In this document: positions 53,685-62,837 of the stretch, piece by piece
Layout: every line of letters begins with the position of its first letter
Position numbering within the stretch: position 1 is the first letter of the stretch
Assembly: GCF_042646425.1 (NCBI RefSeq)
Contig: NZ_JBHRTR010000005.1
Span: 62,001-126,000, forward strand
Length of the DNA stretch: 64,000 nt
Origin: Marinibaculum pumilum
Lineage (GTDB): Bacteria; Pseudomonadota; Alphaproteobacteria; Ferrovibrionales; Ferrovibrionaceae
Reading direction: 5' to 3'
Notes under the pieces: generated by a model
Told to the model about the DNA's origin: nothing
The model's input: the letters and a program-made list of their open reading frames with translations, nothing else
Databases searched by the model: none
Position numbers and translations under genes: made by a program

Positions 53685-54930
53685 GCGCCCGCTGCGCCAT
53701 GTGATGCTGGTGGCCGGGGAGGCATCCGGCGACCAGCTCGGCGCGCGCCTGATGTCCGCCCTGGGCGGGCTGGCAGGGGATCTGGGTCATCCGGCGCCGC
53801 GGTTTTCGGGTGTCGGCGGTCCGCTGATGGAGGCGCAGGGCCTGCAGAGCCTGTTCCCGATGCGGGAGCTCAGCGTGATGGGGATCCTGGAGATCCTGCC
53901 CCGCGTGCCGCAGCTGCGCAGGCGCCTGATCCAGACGGTCGAGGCGGCGCGCAGCGCGCAGCCCGACATCGTGGTGACCATCGACGCGCCGGCGTTCAAC
54001 CTGCGCATCGGCCAGCGGCTGAAGGATGCGCCGTTCCCGGTGGTGCAGTACGTCGCCCCGCAGGTCTGGGCGTGGCGGCAGGGGCGGGCGCGGATCGTGG
54101 CCGAACGGTTCGACCATCTGCTGGCATTGCTGCCCTTCGAGCCCGGCTTCTTCGAACCCTGGGGCCTGCCGACGACGTTCGTCGGCCATTCCGTGGTGGA
54201 GGGCGGTGCCGGCAAAGGCGACGGGGCGGGGTTCCGCGCCCGCCACGGCATCGCCGCCGATGCGACCCTGCTGGTGGTGCTGCCCGGCAGCCGCCGCAGC
54301 GAACTGGGGCGCCTGCTGCAGCCGTTCGCGGAGACGGTGGCGCTGCTCTCCCGGTCGATGCCGGGTCTGCGGGTCGCCATCCCGGCGGTGGCGCATCTGG
54401 CGGAGGAACTCGAGCGGGAGGTGGCCGGCTGGCCCGCGGCGCCGATCGTGGTGCAGGGCGAGCAGGGCAAGTGGGACGCTTTTGCGGCCGGCGATGTCGC
54501 CCTGGCGGCATCGGGCAGCGTGGCCCTGGAACTGGCGATGGCGCAGATCCCGATGGTGATCGCCTACCGCGTGAACCCGGCCAGCGCCGCGATCGCCCGG
54601 CGCCTGATCAGGATCCCCTATGCCTGCCTGGTGAACATCATCGCGGAACGCCCCGCGGTGCCGGAACTGCTGCAGGAGAACTGCCGGCCGGACCGCCTGG
54701 CAGAGGCGATCGGCCGTCTGCTGCGCGATCCGCAAGCGCGGGCGGTGCAGCACGATGCCGCGCAGATGGTGCGGGAGATGCTGGGCGGTTCCGCGCCCGT
54801 GCCGCCCAGCCGGCGCGCCGCCGAGGCGCTGCGGGCGGTGTTCCTGGGGGGGCGCCTGCCGGACCAGGGACGGATGACGCCGGTCCGGCCGGCTCAGGCC
54901 GGTGCCGGCTGGGCATGGGCCCGGCGCTGA
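53668..54930 (+). CDS. lpxB: Lipid A disaccharide synthase
   Basis: A 420-residue GT-B glycosyltransferase (GT19) joining lipid X to UDP-diacylglucosamine. Motifs are Val-Ala-Gly-Glu-Ala-Ser-Gly-Asp near the start, Val-Ala-Pro-Gln-Val-Trp-Ala-Trp and Leu-Pro-Gly-Ser-Arg-Arg-Ser-Glu. ATG 53668 overlaps lpxI by 17 bases; an upstream start adds nine residues before Met-Ala-Ser. It is the last gene of the large cluster; no obvious intrinsic terminator follows. Confidence 0.96.
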   Translation: MASDSERPLRHVMLVAGEASGDQLGARLMSALGGLAGDLGHPAPRFSGVGGPLMEAQGLQSLFPMRELSVMGILEILPRVPQLRRRLIQTVEAARSAQPDIVVTIDAPAFNLRIGQRLKDAPFPVVQYVAPQVWAWRQGRARIVAERFDHLLALLPFEPGFFEPWGLPTTFVGHSVVEGGAGKGDGAGFRARHGIAADATLLVVLPGSRRSELGRLLQPFAETVALLSRSMPGLRVAIPAVAHLAEELEREVAGWPAAPIVVQGEQGKWDAFAAGDVALAASGSVALELAMAQIPMVIAYRVNPASAAIARRLIRIPYACLVNIIAERPAVPELLQENCRPDRLAEAIGRLLRDPQARAVQHDAAQMVREMLGGSAPVPPSRRAAEALRAVFLGGRLPDQGRMTPVRPAQAGAGWAWARR

Positions 54931-55007
54931 ACCGGAGCTGATCCCGGTCTGCGGCCAGGCGTTGCACCGGCCATACGCGGTTCAGGGCCGCGAGCGGTCA
55001 GGGTTGC

Positions 55008-55235
55008 TCAGTAGAGCAGGGCGAGCGCAGCGGTGACGATCGCTGTCGCGACGATCAGTGTGCCGACCGGGCGCCGCAGCCTGAGTATGCCCGGAAGGCC
55101 GTGATTGTCATTCGCCGGACGCTGGGCAGGCAGCCGACGCACGACCCTGGCGCGGCTGTCCGCTGGGCGGAACGCCTTGCGCCGGGCGGCCTGGACGGTC
55201 GGACTGCCGGCAATCCGGCTCTTCTGGTGCAACAT
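55008..55235 (-). CDS. Small single-span membrane protein, unknown
   Basis: 75 residues. A basic N-terminal half contains Arg-Pro-Ala-Asn-Asp-Asn, a short motif that I have seen often in small alphaproteobacterial proteins. The last 20 residues are a hydrophobic helix ending at the C-terminus, so it is probably tail-anchored. The minus strand shows GGGAGGA and AGAGGG before the ATG. It lies 104 bp after gltA on the same strand. Function unknown. Confidence 0.5.
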   Translation of the reverse strand: MLHQKSRIAGSPTVQAARRKAFRPADSRARVVRRLPAQRPANDNHGLPGILRLRRPVGTLIVATAIVTAALALLY

Positions 55236-55339
55236 CCCTCTGGATCCTCCCTCGAGGCAGCGACCGGCTTGTTGCCGCCGGCCTGCGCCGCGATGCGGGC
55301 GGTGATGCCCCTTGGCACCACCGCCCTATATCAGCCCGC

Positions 55340-56656
55340 TCAGCCGCGCTTGTCCACCGCCACGAACGGCCGCTTGTCGGGGCCGGTGTAGAGCTGCCGC
55401 GGGCGGCCGATCTTCTGCGACGGATCCTCCACCATCTCGTTCCACTGCGCGATCCAGCCCACGGTGCGGGCCAGGGCGAAGAGCGCGGTGAACATCGTGG
55501 TCGGGAAACCCATGGCCCGCAGGATGATGCCGGAATAGAAGTCGACGTTCGGGTACAGCTTCTTCTCGACGAAATAATCGTCCTCGAGGGCGATCTTCTC
55601 CAGCTCCATCGCCAGCTTCAGGAGCGGCTCGTCCTTCACGCCCAGTTCGTCCAGCACCTCGTGGCAGGTCTGGCGCATCACCTTCGCGCGCGGGTCGTAG
55701 TTCTTGTAGACCCGGTGGCCGAAGCCCATCAGGCGGAACGGATCGTCCTTGTCCTTCGCCTTCTTGACGTATTCGGACACGTGATCGACCGAACCGATCT
55801 GGTTCAGCATGTTCAGCACCGCCTCGTTGGCGCCGCCATGGGCGGGGCCCCAGAGGCAGGCGATGCCGGCCGCGATGCAGGCGAAGGGATTCGCGCCCGA
55901 GGAGCCGGCCAGCCGCACCGTGGAGGTGGAGGCGTTCTGCTCGTGGTCGGCGTGCAGGATGAAGATCCGGTCCATGGCCTTGGACAGGGTCGGGCTGACC
56001 TTGAACGTCTCGCAGGGCACGCCGAACGTCATGTAGAGGAAGTTTTCCGCGTAATCGAGGTCGTTGCGCGGATACATGAACGGCTGGCCGACGGAGTACT
56101 TGTAGGCCCAGGCGGCGATGGTCGGCATCTTCGCGATCAGCCGGTAGGAGGCGATCTTGCGCTGGTGCGGATCGTTGATGTCGGTGGAGTCGTGGTAGAA
56201 GGCCGACAGGGCGCCGACCACACCGCACATGATCGCCATCGGATGGGCATCGCGGCGGAAGCCGGAATAGAAGTTGCGCAGCTGCTCGTGCAGCATCGTG
56301 TGGTGCAGGACGTCGTACTTGAACTGCTTCAGTTCCTTGGCATCCGGCAGTTCGCCGAACAGCAGCAGGTAGGACGTCTCCATGAAGTCGCTCTGCTCGG
56401 CCAGGTCGGCGATGTCATAGCCGCGGTACAGCAGCACGCCCTCGTCACCGTCGATATAGGTGATCTTGCTCTCGCAGGAGGCGGTTGAGGTGAAGCCCGG
56501 GTCGTAGGTGAAATAGCCGGTCTCGCCATAGAGCTTGCGGATATCGATGACGCTGGGGCCCACGGTGCCCTTCATCAGCGGGTAGCTGCCCGTCTTCTCG
56601 GCGCCCGCTTCGACGATGCTTACCGCCGCCTTGTCGTTCTTCGTCGTGTCGTTCAT
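55340..56656 (-). CDS. gltA: Citrate synthase
   Basis: A 438-residue type II (hexameric) citrate synthase, condensing oxaloacetate with acetyl-CoA at the entry of the TCA cycle. Catalytic His273 (Pro-Ala-His-Gly-Gly-Ala-Asn-Glu), His314 (Gly-Phe-Gly-His-Arg-Val-Tyr) and Asp372 match E. coli His264, His305 and Asp362. The N-terminal 60 residues match the NADH-binding domain region of Gram-negative enzymes. It is 451 bp downstream of gltX and probably has its own promoter and a long leader. Confidence 0.97.
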   Translation of the reverse strand: MNDTTKNDKAAVSIVEAGAEKTGSYPLMKGTVGPSVIDIRKLYGETGYFTYDPGFTSTASCESKITYIDGDEGVLLYRGYDIADLAEQSDFMETSYLLLFGELPDAKELKQFKYDVLHHTMLHEQLRNFYSGFRRDAHPMAIMCGVVGALSAFYHDSTDINDPHQRKIASYRLIAKMPTIAAWAYKYSVGQPFMYPRNDLDYAENFLYMTFGVPCETFKVSPTLSKAMDRIFILHADHEQNASTSTVRLAGSSGANPFACIAAGIACLWGPAHGGANEAVLNMLNQIGSVDHVSEYVKKAKDKDDPFRLMGFGHRVYKNYDPRAKVMRQTCHEVLDELGVKDEPLLKLAMELEKIALEDDYFVEKKLYPNVDFYSGIILRAMGFPTTMFTALFALARTVGWIAQWNEMVEDPSQKIGRPRQLYTGPDKRPFVAVDKRG

Positions 56657-56826
56657 CGGTCAACCACCCCTCGTGTCACGCGTTGAGTCGGATCTCGGCG
56701 CGCTCTGCGCCGGTTGAATAGGGCCGGGCGACAACGCCCCCGGCATCAATCCCGCCACCGGCCGGGTCGTTCCCGGCCTGCCCCTGCTTTCGGGTCCGGA
56801 TCTCGATGTCCGGCTGCATGGGCTCG

Positions 56827-56848
56827 GCCGGAGCGCAGGCGCTCCGGC
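56827..56848 (-). other. Perfect 10-bp hairpin in the gltA leader
   Basis: GCCGGAGCGC and GCGCTCCGGC are perfect inverse complements separated by two bases. No T tract follows on either strand, so an intrinsic terminator is not shown. It lies about 170 bases before the gltA start. Confidence 0.5.
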
Positions 56849-56955
56849 AACTGCCATCGGTCACGGTTCACCGGACCATCTGGCCGGCCCGGTGCCATGT
56901 CCCGATCCCTTTGCGCTCCCAGATCCCGTCCTGTTACCAGGCAATTTTCTGCAGG

Positions 56956-56973
56956 CATCCGCCCAGGCGGATG
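56956..56973 (-). other. Perfect 8-bp hairpin in the gltA leader
   Basis: CATCCGCC and GGCGGATG separated by two bases, about 300 bases before gltA. It could be an RNA hairpin or a dimeric repressor site. Confidence 0.45.
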
Positions 56974-57054
56974 AAGGTACCGCCAGGGCCTGGAAAGGGC
57001 CTGCGGCACAGGCCATCCGGGCGCCCCCGCCAGGGCGTCCGGCCGGCGGCGCGG

Positions 57055-57083
57055 AGTATAGCCGAAGCCATCCGGCGCGCTAA
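57055..57083 (-). promoter_or_regulatory. Possible gltA promoter
   Basis: On the minus strand TATACT (57060-57055), a strong -10 match, has TTAGCG 17 bases upstream as a weak -35. Transcription would begin near 57048, just after the gltX stop. Confidence 0.35.
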
Positions 57084-57107
57084 GCGCCCGATCGTGCATG
57101 CCTGCGT

Positions 57108-58520
57108 TCACGCCGGCTGCCCGGCCAGGACGTCGTCGATCCGGCCCAGCGTTTCCGACTGGCCCAGGGCGACCAGGACATCGAAAATCGGTGGCGAGGC
57201 ATTGCTGCCGGTCACCGCGGCGCGCAAGGGCTGCGCCAGCTTACCCAGCTTCTGACCGGCCTGTTCGGCGAAATCGCGGGCCAGGGCCTCCAGCGCTTCT
57301 GCGGTCCAGGGATCCAGTGCCGCGAGCGCCGGCCGGAAGCTGCGCAGCAGCGCCTGTGCATCCTCGCCCAGCAGCTTCGCGCCGGCGGCCTCGATCGGGA
57401 TCGGCCGCGGCAGGAACAGGAAGGCGGAGGCCTCCGCCAGGCCGGTCACGGTCTTCGCCCGTTCCTTGAAGCCGGGCATGCTGCGCTGCCACAGCGTCAG
57501 CTCATCGGCGCTCAGGCTGCGGCTCAGCTGGCGTTCCAGGAATGGGCGGGCGGCGGCCACCAGCCGGTCGTCGTCGGACAGGCGGATATAATGGCCGTTC
57601 AGGCTCTCCAGCTTGGCGAAGTCGAAGCGGGCCGCCGAACGGCCCACCGCATCCAGGTCGAACCAGTCGACCGCCTGCTCGGTGGAGATGATCTCGTCAT
57701 CGCCATGCGCCCAGCCCAGGCGCAGCAGGTAGTTGCGCAAGGCCTCCGGCAGATAGCCCATGTCCCGATAGGCGTCGACACCCAGCGCGCCGTGGCGCTT
57801 CGACAGTTTCGCGCCGTCCGGACCGTGGATCAGCGGGATATGCGCGAAGGCCGGCAGGTCGAAGCCGCAGGCCAGGTAGAGCTGGGTCTGCCGGGCCGCA
57901 TTGGTCAGATGGTCATCGCCGCGGATCACATGAGTGATCCCCATGTCGTGGTCGTCGACGACCACGGCCAGCATGTAGGTCGGTGTGCCGTCGGCCCGCA
58001 GCAGGACCATGTCGTCCAGTTGCCCGTTGTCGATGGTGACCCGGCCCTGGACCAGGTCCTCGATCACCGTCTGGCCTTCCTGCGGCGCCTTCAGCCGGAT
58101 CGCCGGGTCGATCCCGGCCGGCGCCTCCGCCGGGTCGCGGTCCCGCCAGCGGCCGTCATAGCGGGGGGCGCGGCCCTCGGCGCGGGCGCGCTCCCGCATT
58201 TCCGCCAGTTCTTCGGGCGTGGCCCAGCAACGATAGGCGCGGCCTTCCGCCAGCAGCCGCAGCGCGACCTCGCGGTGCCGGTCCAGGCGGCTGTGCTGGT
58301 ACCAGGGGGCCTCGTCGCCGGACAGGCCGAGCCAGTCCAGCCCGTCCAGGATCGCCTGCACCGCATCCGGCGTGGAGCGCGCGCGATCGGTATCCTCGAT
58401 GCGCAGCAGGTAGCGGCCGCCGTGATGCCGCGCGAAGAGCCAGTTGAACAGGGCGGTGCGGGCCCCGCCGATATGGAGGAAGCCGGTCGGGGAGGGCGCG
58501 AAGCGGGTAACGACGGTCAT
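57108..58520 (-). CDS. gltX: Glutamate-tRNA ligase
   Basis: A 470-residue class I aminoacyl-tRNA synthetase. The HIGH motif appears as His16-Ile-Gly-Gly in Phe-Ala-Pro-Ser-Pro-Thr-Gly-Phe-Leu-His-Ile, and the KMSKS motif as Lys-Leu-Ser-Lys-Arg near 238-243. Length and lack of a C-terminal tRNA-Gln-type domain fit GltX; many alphaproteobacteria have two copies and a GatCAB route for Gln-tRNA, and this could be either. It is divergent from comEC with a 104-bp spacer. Confidence 0.96.
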   Translation of the reverse strand: MTVVTRFAPSPTGFLHIGGARTALFNWLFARHHGGRYLLRIEDTDRARSTPDAVQAILDGLDWLGLSGDEAPWYQHSRLDRHREVALRLLAEGRAYRCWATPEELAEMRERARAEGRAPRYDGRWRDRDPAEAPAGIDPAIRLKAPQEGQTVIEDLVQGRVTIDNGQLDDMVLLRADGTPTYMLAVVVDDHDMGITHVIRGDDHLTNAARQTQLYLACGFDLPAFAHIPLIHGPDGAKLSKRHGALGVDAYRDMGYLPEALRNYLLRLGWAHGDDEIISTEQAVDWFDLDAVGRSAARFDFAKLESLNGHYIRLSDDDRLVAAARPFLERQLSRSLSADELTLWQRSMPGFKERAKTVTGLAEASAFLFLPRPIPIEAAGAKLLGEDAQALLRSFRPALAALDPWTAEALEALARDFAEQAGQKLGKLAQPLRAAVTGSNASPPIFDVLVALGQSETLGRIDDVLAGQPA

Positions 58521-58624
58521 GGCCTCATGGATGCTGGACGCTGCACAGATGAACCGGCGCCCGGCCGCGGCGACAATTCCGCCGCTGCGGCCGGGGCGCC
58601 AGCCGCGGCGGCGGGTTGTAGCAT

Positions 58625-60886
58625 ATGCCCGCCATGGTGACGACGCAGGAAAGCAACGATTGGCTGCGACCGCGGTCGAGGGCCCTCCGGTCCTGGCCGC
58701 TGCGGCCGCTGCATGCGCTTCTGATGGCGGAGCAGGACCGCTGGGTGCTCTGGCTGCCGGTATTCTACGGCATCGGGATCGGTGGCTATTTCCTGCTGCC
58801 GGCGGAGCCGCCGGCCTGGCTCGGCCGGGTCCTCTTCGTGGCGGCCGCTGTCCTGCTCCTGGCGCTCCTCGTGCTGCGCCAGCGCCTGCCTGCGATCCTG
58901 CCGGTCCTGCTTCTTCCCTGCCTGCTGCTTGTGGCCGGCTTCGGCGTCGCGCAATGGCGCGCCCAGGCGGTCGCCGCGCCGGTCCTGGAGCGGGAGACCG
59001 GACCGGTCCGCTTCACCGGCCGTATCGTGGCGGTGGAGCCGCAGGAGCGGGCGGGGCATTGGCGGGTCACCCTGTCGGACCTGCGACTGCGGGACCGGGG
59101 CCGGTCTCTGCCGGACCTGGCGCTAGCCAGGCTGACCGTGCGCAGCGGCGGCGTGCAGCCGGTCGCCGGCGCCGTCGTGTCGGGGCTGGCGGTGCTGTTC
59201 CCGCCCGGCCCGCCGGATCTGCCGGGCGGCTTCGATTTCGGCCGCCTCGCCTGGTTCCAGGGGCTGGGCGCGGTCGGCATCGCCGTCGCGCCGCTTGCCG
59301 CGTTGCCAGAAGGGGGGCCAGAAGGGGGGCCAGAAGGGGGGCCGGCCGGGGGCCTGCCGGCGCCGGGGCTGCGGCAGCGCCTGGAACATGCCGTGGCGCG
59401 GCTGCGGCGCGATCTGGCGGAACGCATCGCGGCGGCGATGCCGGCGCCGGAGGGGGCGATCGCGGCGGCCCTGCTGACGGGGGAGCGGGGGGCGATCCCG
59501 GAGAAGGTGGTGCAGGACTACCGGGATTCCGGCATCGCGCACCTGCTGGCGATTTCCGGCCTGCACCTGGCACTGGTGGCGGGGCTGGTCTTCGTCGGCC
59601 TGCGGGGCCTGCTGGCGCTCTGGCCGCACCTGGCCCTGCAGGCGCCGATCAAGAAATGGGCGGCCGCCTGCGCGCTGCTGGCGGCCCTCGGCTACCTGAT
59701 CCTGACCGGTGCCGCGGTTTCCACACAGCGTGCGACCCTGATGGCGGCCCTGGTGCTGCTCGCCGTCCTGCTGGACCGGGTCGCGCTGTCGATGCGGTCC
59801 GTCGCCTGGGCCGCGTTCGTGGTCCTGACCCTGGCACCGGAAAGCCTGCTGTCGCCCGGCTTCCAGATGTCCTTCGCCGCGGTGATCGCCCTGATCGCCG
59901 CCTATGAGGGGCTGCGCGGTGCGGGCCTGGGCCGCAGCCTGGCGGAACGGGGCGGCTGGCCGGGCCAGGCCGGGCGGCTGCTGCTCTATGGCGGCGCCGT
60001 CTTCACCACGACGGTGATCGCGGGCCTGGCCACCGCCCCTATCGCCGCCTTCCACTTCCAGCGGGTGGTGGATTACGGCCTGGTGGCCAACCTGGTGGCC
60101 GTGCCCCTGACCTCGTTCTGGATCATGCCCCTGGGCCTGCTGGGCTATCTCCTGATGCCGCTGGGGCTGGAACATCTGGCATTGCAGCCGATGGGCTGGG
60201 GGATCGCGCTGGTCGACCGGGTCGCCGCCGCCGTCGCCGGCTGGCCTGGGGCCGTGACGCATGTCCCGGCGATGCCTGTCGCGGCCGTGGTGGCGATGGC
60301 GCTGGGCGGCCTCTGGCTGGCTCTCTGGCGGCGCCCCTGGCGCCTGGCCGGGCTGCTCGCGATCGCTGCCGGGATCTGGCTGACCCTGGCGGTGGCGCCG
60401 CCGGACCTGCTGGTGGACGGCGAGGGGCGGAGCGTCGCCGTGCGGATCGACGACCGGCTGCTGTTCCGCGAGAAGACCGCCCTGCGCCGTCGGGAGGCGG
60501 CGACCTGGGCCCGGCAGACCGGCCTGCAGGCCGACGCGCCCTGGCCGCGCAGCGGGCTGGTCCGGGGCGATCCGGCCGGCACGGATGCCGGCACCGCGCT
60601 GCTCTGCGACCCGCAGGGATGCCTGTACCGGCGCGGCGAGGTCGCCATCGCGATTCCGTCGGATCCCGACGCGCTGGTCCGCGACTGCCGGCAGGCGGAT
60701 GCGGTGGTAGCGGATTTCGCCCTGCGACAGCGCTGTCCGGGGCCGGAGCTGCTGGTCGACATCCGCAGCCTGGCCTGGCAGGGCGCCACCGCGTTGCGGA
60801 TCACCCCGGAGGGCGGGATCGAGCGGCAGACCGTGGCGGCGCGCCGCGGCCGCCGTCCGTGGAGCGGCGCCGGGTCGCCGGACTAG
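58625..60886 (+). CDS. comEC: ComEC/Rec2-type DNA uptake channel protein
   Basis: A 753-residue inner-membrane protein. An N-terminal DUF4131-type domain with three helices and an OB-like region (Gly-Pro-Val-Arg-Phe-Thr-Gly-Arg) precedes the competence domain of about eight helices with His-Leu-Leu-Ala-Ile-Ser-Gly-Leu-His-Leu-Ala. The last 170 residues correspond in position to the metallo-beta-lactamase-like domain but lack a His-x-His-x-Asp-His motif, the usual degenerate alphaproteobacterial form. A 12-bp repeat encodes a Gly/Pro/Glu linker near 228-243. Its end overlaps the antiporter gene on the other strand by 4 bases. Confidence 0.92.
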   Translation: MPAMVTTQESNDWLRPRSRALRSWPLRPLHALLMAEQDRWVLWLPVFYGIGIGGYFLLPAEPPAWLGRVLFVAAAVLLLALLVLRQRLPAILPVLLLPCLLLVAGFGVAQWRAQAVAAPVLERETGPVRFTGRIVAVEPQERAGHWRVTLSDLRLRDRGRSLPDLALARLTVRSGGVQPVAGAVVSGLAVLFPPGPPDLPGGFDFGRLAWFQGLGAVGIAVAPLAALPEGGPEGGPEGGPAGGLPAPGLRQRLEHAVARLRRDLAERIAAAMPAPEGAIAAALLTGERGAIPEKVVQDYRDSGIAHLLAISGLHLALVAGLVFVGLRGLLALWPHLALQAPIKKWAAACALLAALGYLILTGAAVSTQRATLMAALVLLAVLLDRVALSMRSVAWAAFVVLTLAPESLLSPGFQMSFAAVIALIAAYEGLRGAGLGRSLAERGGWPGQAGRLLLYGGAVFTTTVIAGLATAPIAAFHFQRVVDYGLVANLVAVPLTSFWIMPLGLLGYLLMPLGLEHLALQPMGWGIALVDRVAAAVAGWPGAVTHVPAMPVAAVVAMALGGLWLALWRRPWRLAGLLAIAAGIWLTLAVAPPDLLVDGEGRSVAVRIDDRLLFREKTALRRREAATWARQTGLQADAPWPRSGLVRGDPAGTDAGTALLCDPQGCLYRRGEVAIAIPSDPDALVRDCRQADAVVADFALRQRCPGPELLVDIRSLAWQGATALRITPEGGIERQTVAARRGRRPWSGAGSPD
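59306..59353. repeat. 12-bp tandem repeat in comEC
   Basis: Three perfect 12-base units (CCAGAAGGGGGG) and one degenerate unit encode Pro-Glu-Gly-Gly repeats in the soluble linker before the channel domain of ComEC. The unit is a multiple of three; slippage at the G runs could, however, also shift frame. Confidence 0.9.
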
Positions 60887-62715
60887 GGTGCGCCGCCGTT
60901 GCCGCCCCGACGCCTGCGTCCTGTCGCATCGGGTGGGACCAGTGCCAGCACGATGTCGCCGATGCCGGCCTTCTCCGCCGCCTGTTCGTCGCGCGCGATC
61001 TGGATCCGGCCGTCCTGGCGGACGACGAGCACGGTCACCGCCTCGTCCGCCCGGTCGGCCAGATAGGCCGCCGCGTCGTATTTCTCGGTCAGCCGGGTCT
61101 TCTGGAAGCTCCAGCCCTGCCAGAGCCGGTCGCGCAGGACATGCAGGCCGGGGCTGAAAGCGGGCGGAACGGCGCCGCCCAGGTCGTGGGCAAGTCGCGC
61201 CGGATTGCTGCCGGGCTCTTCCGGCCCGACCTGGAACACCGCGGTCTGGCCGATCTCCGGCCCCAGGTCGCTGCAGACCAGGGCGTTGTAGGAATCGTTC
61301 TCCGTTGCCGCGAGGACGGTGCCGATATTGGCGAAGTCCAGGTGATGTTCGGTCACCTCCGAGAGCATCTCGCCGTGATAGATCCGCAGGCCGGCATGCC
61401 GGGCGGGGCGCAGCCGCTGCCAGGAAGTGTCGGCCAGGATCGCCGGCACCTGCATGGCGGCCAGCGCTTCCGCCAGCGCCGTGGTGACGCTGTTCGCGCC
61501 GACCAGCAGGAGGCCCGGCGGCTCGGCGGAGGCGAGGCCCAGCAGCCGCGCCAGCGGCCGCAGGCTGAAGCCGTGCAGCAGCACCGTCAGCAGGACGATG
61601 GCGAAGCTGAGGGGGACCAGCAGGGCGCCGTCGGCATGGCCGGCCTCCGCCAGTTTGGCGCCGAACAGGCCGGAGATCGCCACCGCGACGATGCCGCGCG
61701 GCGCGATCCAGGACAGCAGCGCGCGGTGCCGCCAGGGCACGCCGGTGCCGGCCAGGCTCAGCAGCACGGTGGCCGGCCGCACCAGCAGCAGCACGGCGGC
61801 GAGGTAGAGCAGGTGGTGCCAGTCCAGGACCAGCAGGGTGCCCGTGTCCAGGGTGGCGGTCAGCAGGATGAAGACGCCGGAGACCAGTACCGTGGCCAGC
61901 ACTTCCTTCAGGCGGCGCATCTCCTCGAAGGCGGCGATCCGGGCATTGCCGATGGTCAGCCCCAGCACGGTCACCGCCACCAGGCCCGTCTCCTCGACAT
62001 AGGCGTTGGCGAGGGCGAAGGAGGCCAGCACCGTGCCCAGGACCAGCGGCGCCTTCAGGAACTCCGGGACCAGCCCGCGCCGGAACGCCCAGGCGATGCC
62101 CAGGCCGGCCAGCACACCCAGTGCCGCGGCCAGCACGGCGCCCAGCAGGACATGCGCCAGAGCGCCCCAGACGCCGTTGCCGCCGGCGTCCAGCGCCAGG
62201 GTCACTTCGTAGGCCAGGACCGCGAACAGCGCGCCCAGCGGGTCGTTGACGATGCCTTCCCATTTCAGGGTGGTGGCCGGCTTGCGGTCCAGCCGCGCCT
62301 GCCGCAGCAGCGGGGCGATGACTGTCGGGCCGGTGACGACCAGGATGCCGCCGAAGACCGCCGATGTCGGCCAGGACAGGCCGCCGATCCAGTGCGCCGC
62401 ACCGGCGCCGAGCAGCCAGCCCAGAGGCGCGCCGACCAGGGTCAGCCGCCGCACCCCGGCGGCGGTGCCGCGCAGCTCCCGCAGCTGCAGGTTGATGCCG
62501 CCTTCGAACAGGATGATGGCGACCGCCAGGGCGATGACGGGCGACAGCAGCGGGCCGAAATCCTCGACCGGGTGCAGCAGGCTCCCGACCGGACCAACCG
62601 CGATGCCGGCGAGGGCAAGCAGGACGATGGCGGGAAACTGGTAGCGCCAGGCCAGCCACTGGGCGGCGATGCCCAGCGCCAGGACAAGCGCCGCCTTGGC
62701 GACCAGATCCTCCAT
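60883..62715 (-). CDS. Cation:proton antiporter with TrkA-N type NAD-binding domain
   Basis: A 610-residue monovalent cation:H+ antiporter. About 12 helices (1 to about 390) contain Ile-Leu-Phe-Glu-Gly-Gly-Ile-Asn-Leu and Val-Val-Thr-Gly-Pro-Thr-Val, typical of the CPA1/KefB-like exchangers. A Rossmann domain follows with Leu-Leu-Leu-Val-Gly-Ala-Asn-Ser near 400-410, where the usual Gly-x-Gly-x-x-Gly is degenerate. Then comes a TrkA-C-like tail. Na+/H+ or K+/H+ exchange for pH and ion balance is expected. Convergent and 4 bases overlapping with comEC. Confidence 0.9.
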   Translation of the reverse strand: MEDLVAKAALVLALGIAAQWLAWRYQFPAIVLLALAGIAVGPVGSLLHPVEDFGPLLSPVIALAVAIILFEGGINLQLRELRGTAAGVRRLTLVGAPLGWLLGAGAAHWIGGLSWPTSAVFGGILVVTGPTVIAPLLRQARLDRKPATTLKWEGIVNDPLGALFAVLAYEVTLALDAGGNGVWGALAHVLLGAVLAAALGVLAGLGIAWAFRRGLVPEFLKAPLVLGTVLASFALANAYVEETGLVAVTVLGLTIGNARIAAFEEMRRLKEVLATVLVSGVFILLTATLDTGTLLVLDWHHLLYLAAVLLLVRPATVLLSLAGTGVPWRHRALLSWIAPRGIVAVAISGLFGAKLAEAGHADGALLVPLSFAIVLLTVLLHGFSLRPLARLLGLASAEPPGLLLVGANSVTTALAEALAAMQVPAILADTSWQRLRPARHAGLRIYHGEMLSEVTEHHLDFANIGTVLAATENDSYNALVCSDLGPEIGQTAVFQVGPEEPGSNPARLAHDLGGAVPPAFSPGLHVLRDRLWQGWSFQKTRLTEKYDAAAYLADRADEAVTVLVVRQDGRIQIARDEQAAEKAGIGDIVLALVPPDATGRRRRGGNGGAP

Positions 62716-62837
62716 TTGTGCTGCTTCAGTCCCCTGCTGCCCGAAACCGGGCCGTCGGGTGCCCCCCGATGCCGGCTCTCGGCCCTGATGGCGGTGACCC
62801 TAGCGCAAAGGCAGCCCGGTCCGGAAGCGGATGGCGC

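Larger units (their letters stand above)
56657..57107. other. Spacer before gltA with two strong hairpins
   Basis: These 451 bases between gltX and gltA hold no credible gene. They contain a -10-like TATACT on the minus strand near the gltX end and two perfect inverted repeats (56827-56848 and 56956-56973). If the promoter is right, gltA mRNA has a leader of about 390 bases containing both hairpins. Confidence 0.6.

Noticed and set aside
60883..60886. A lexA gene after comEC, as in many alphaproteobacteria
   Set aside because: The gene after comEC is a cation:proton antiporter on the opposite strand; no LexA-like sequence is present in the window.
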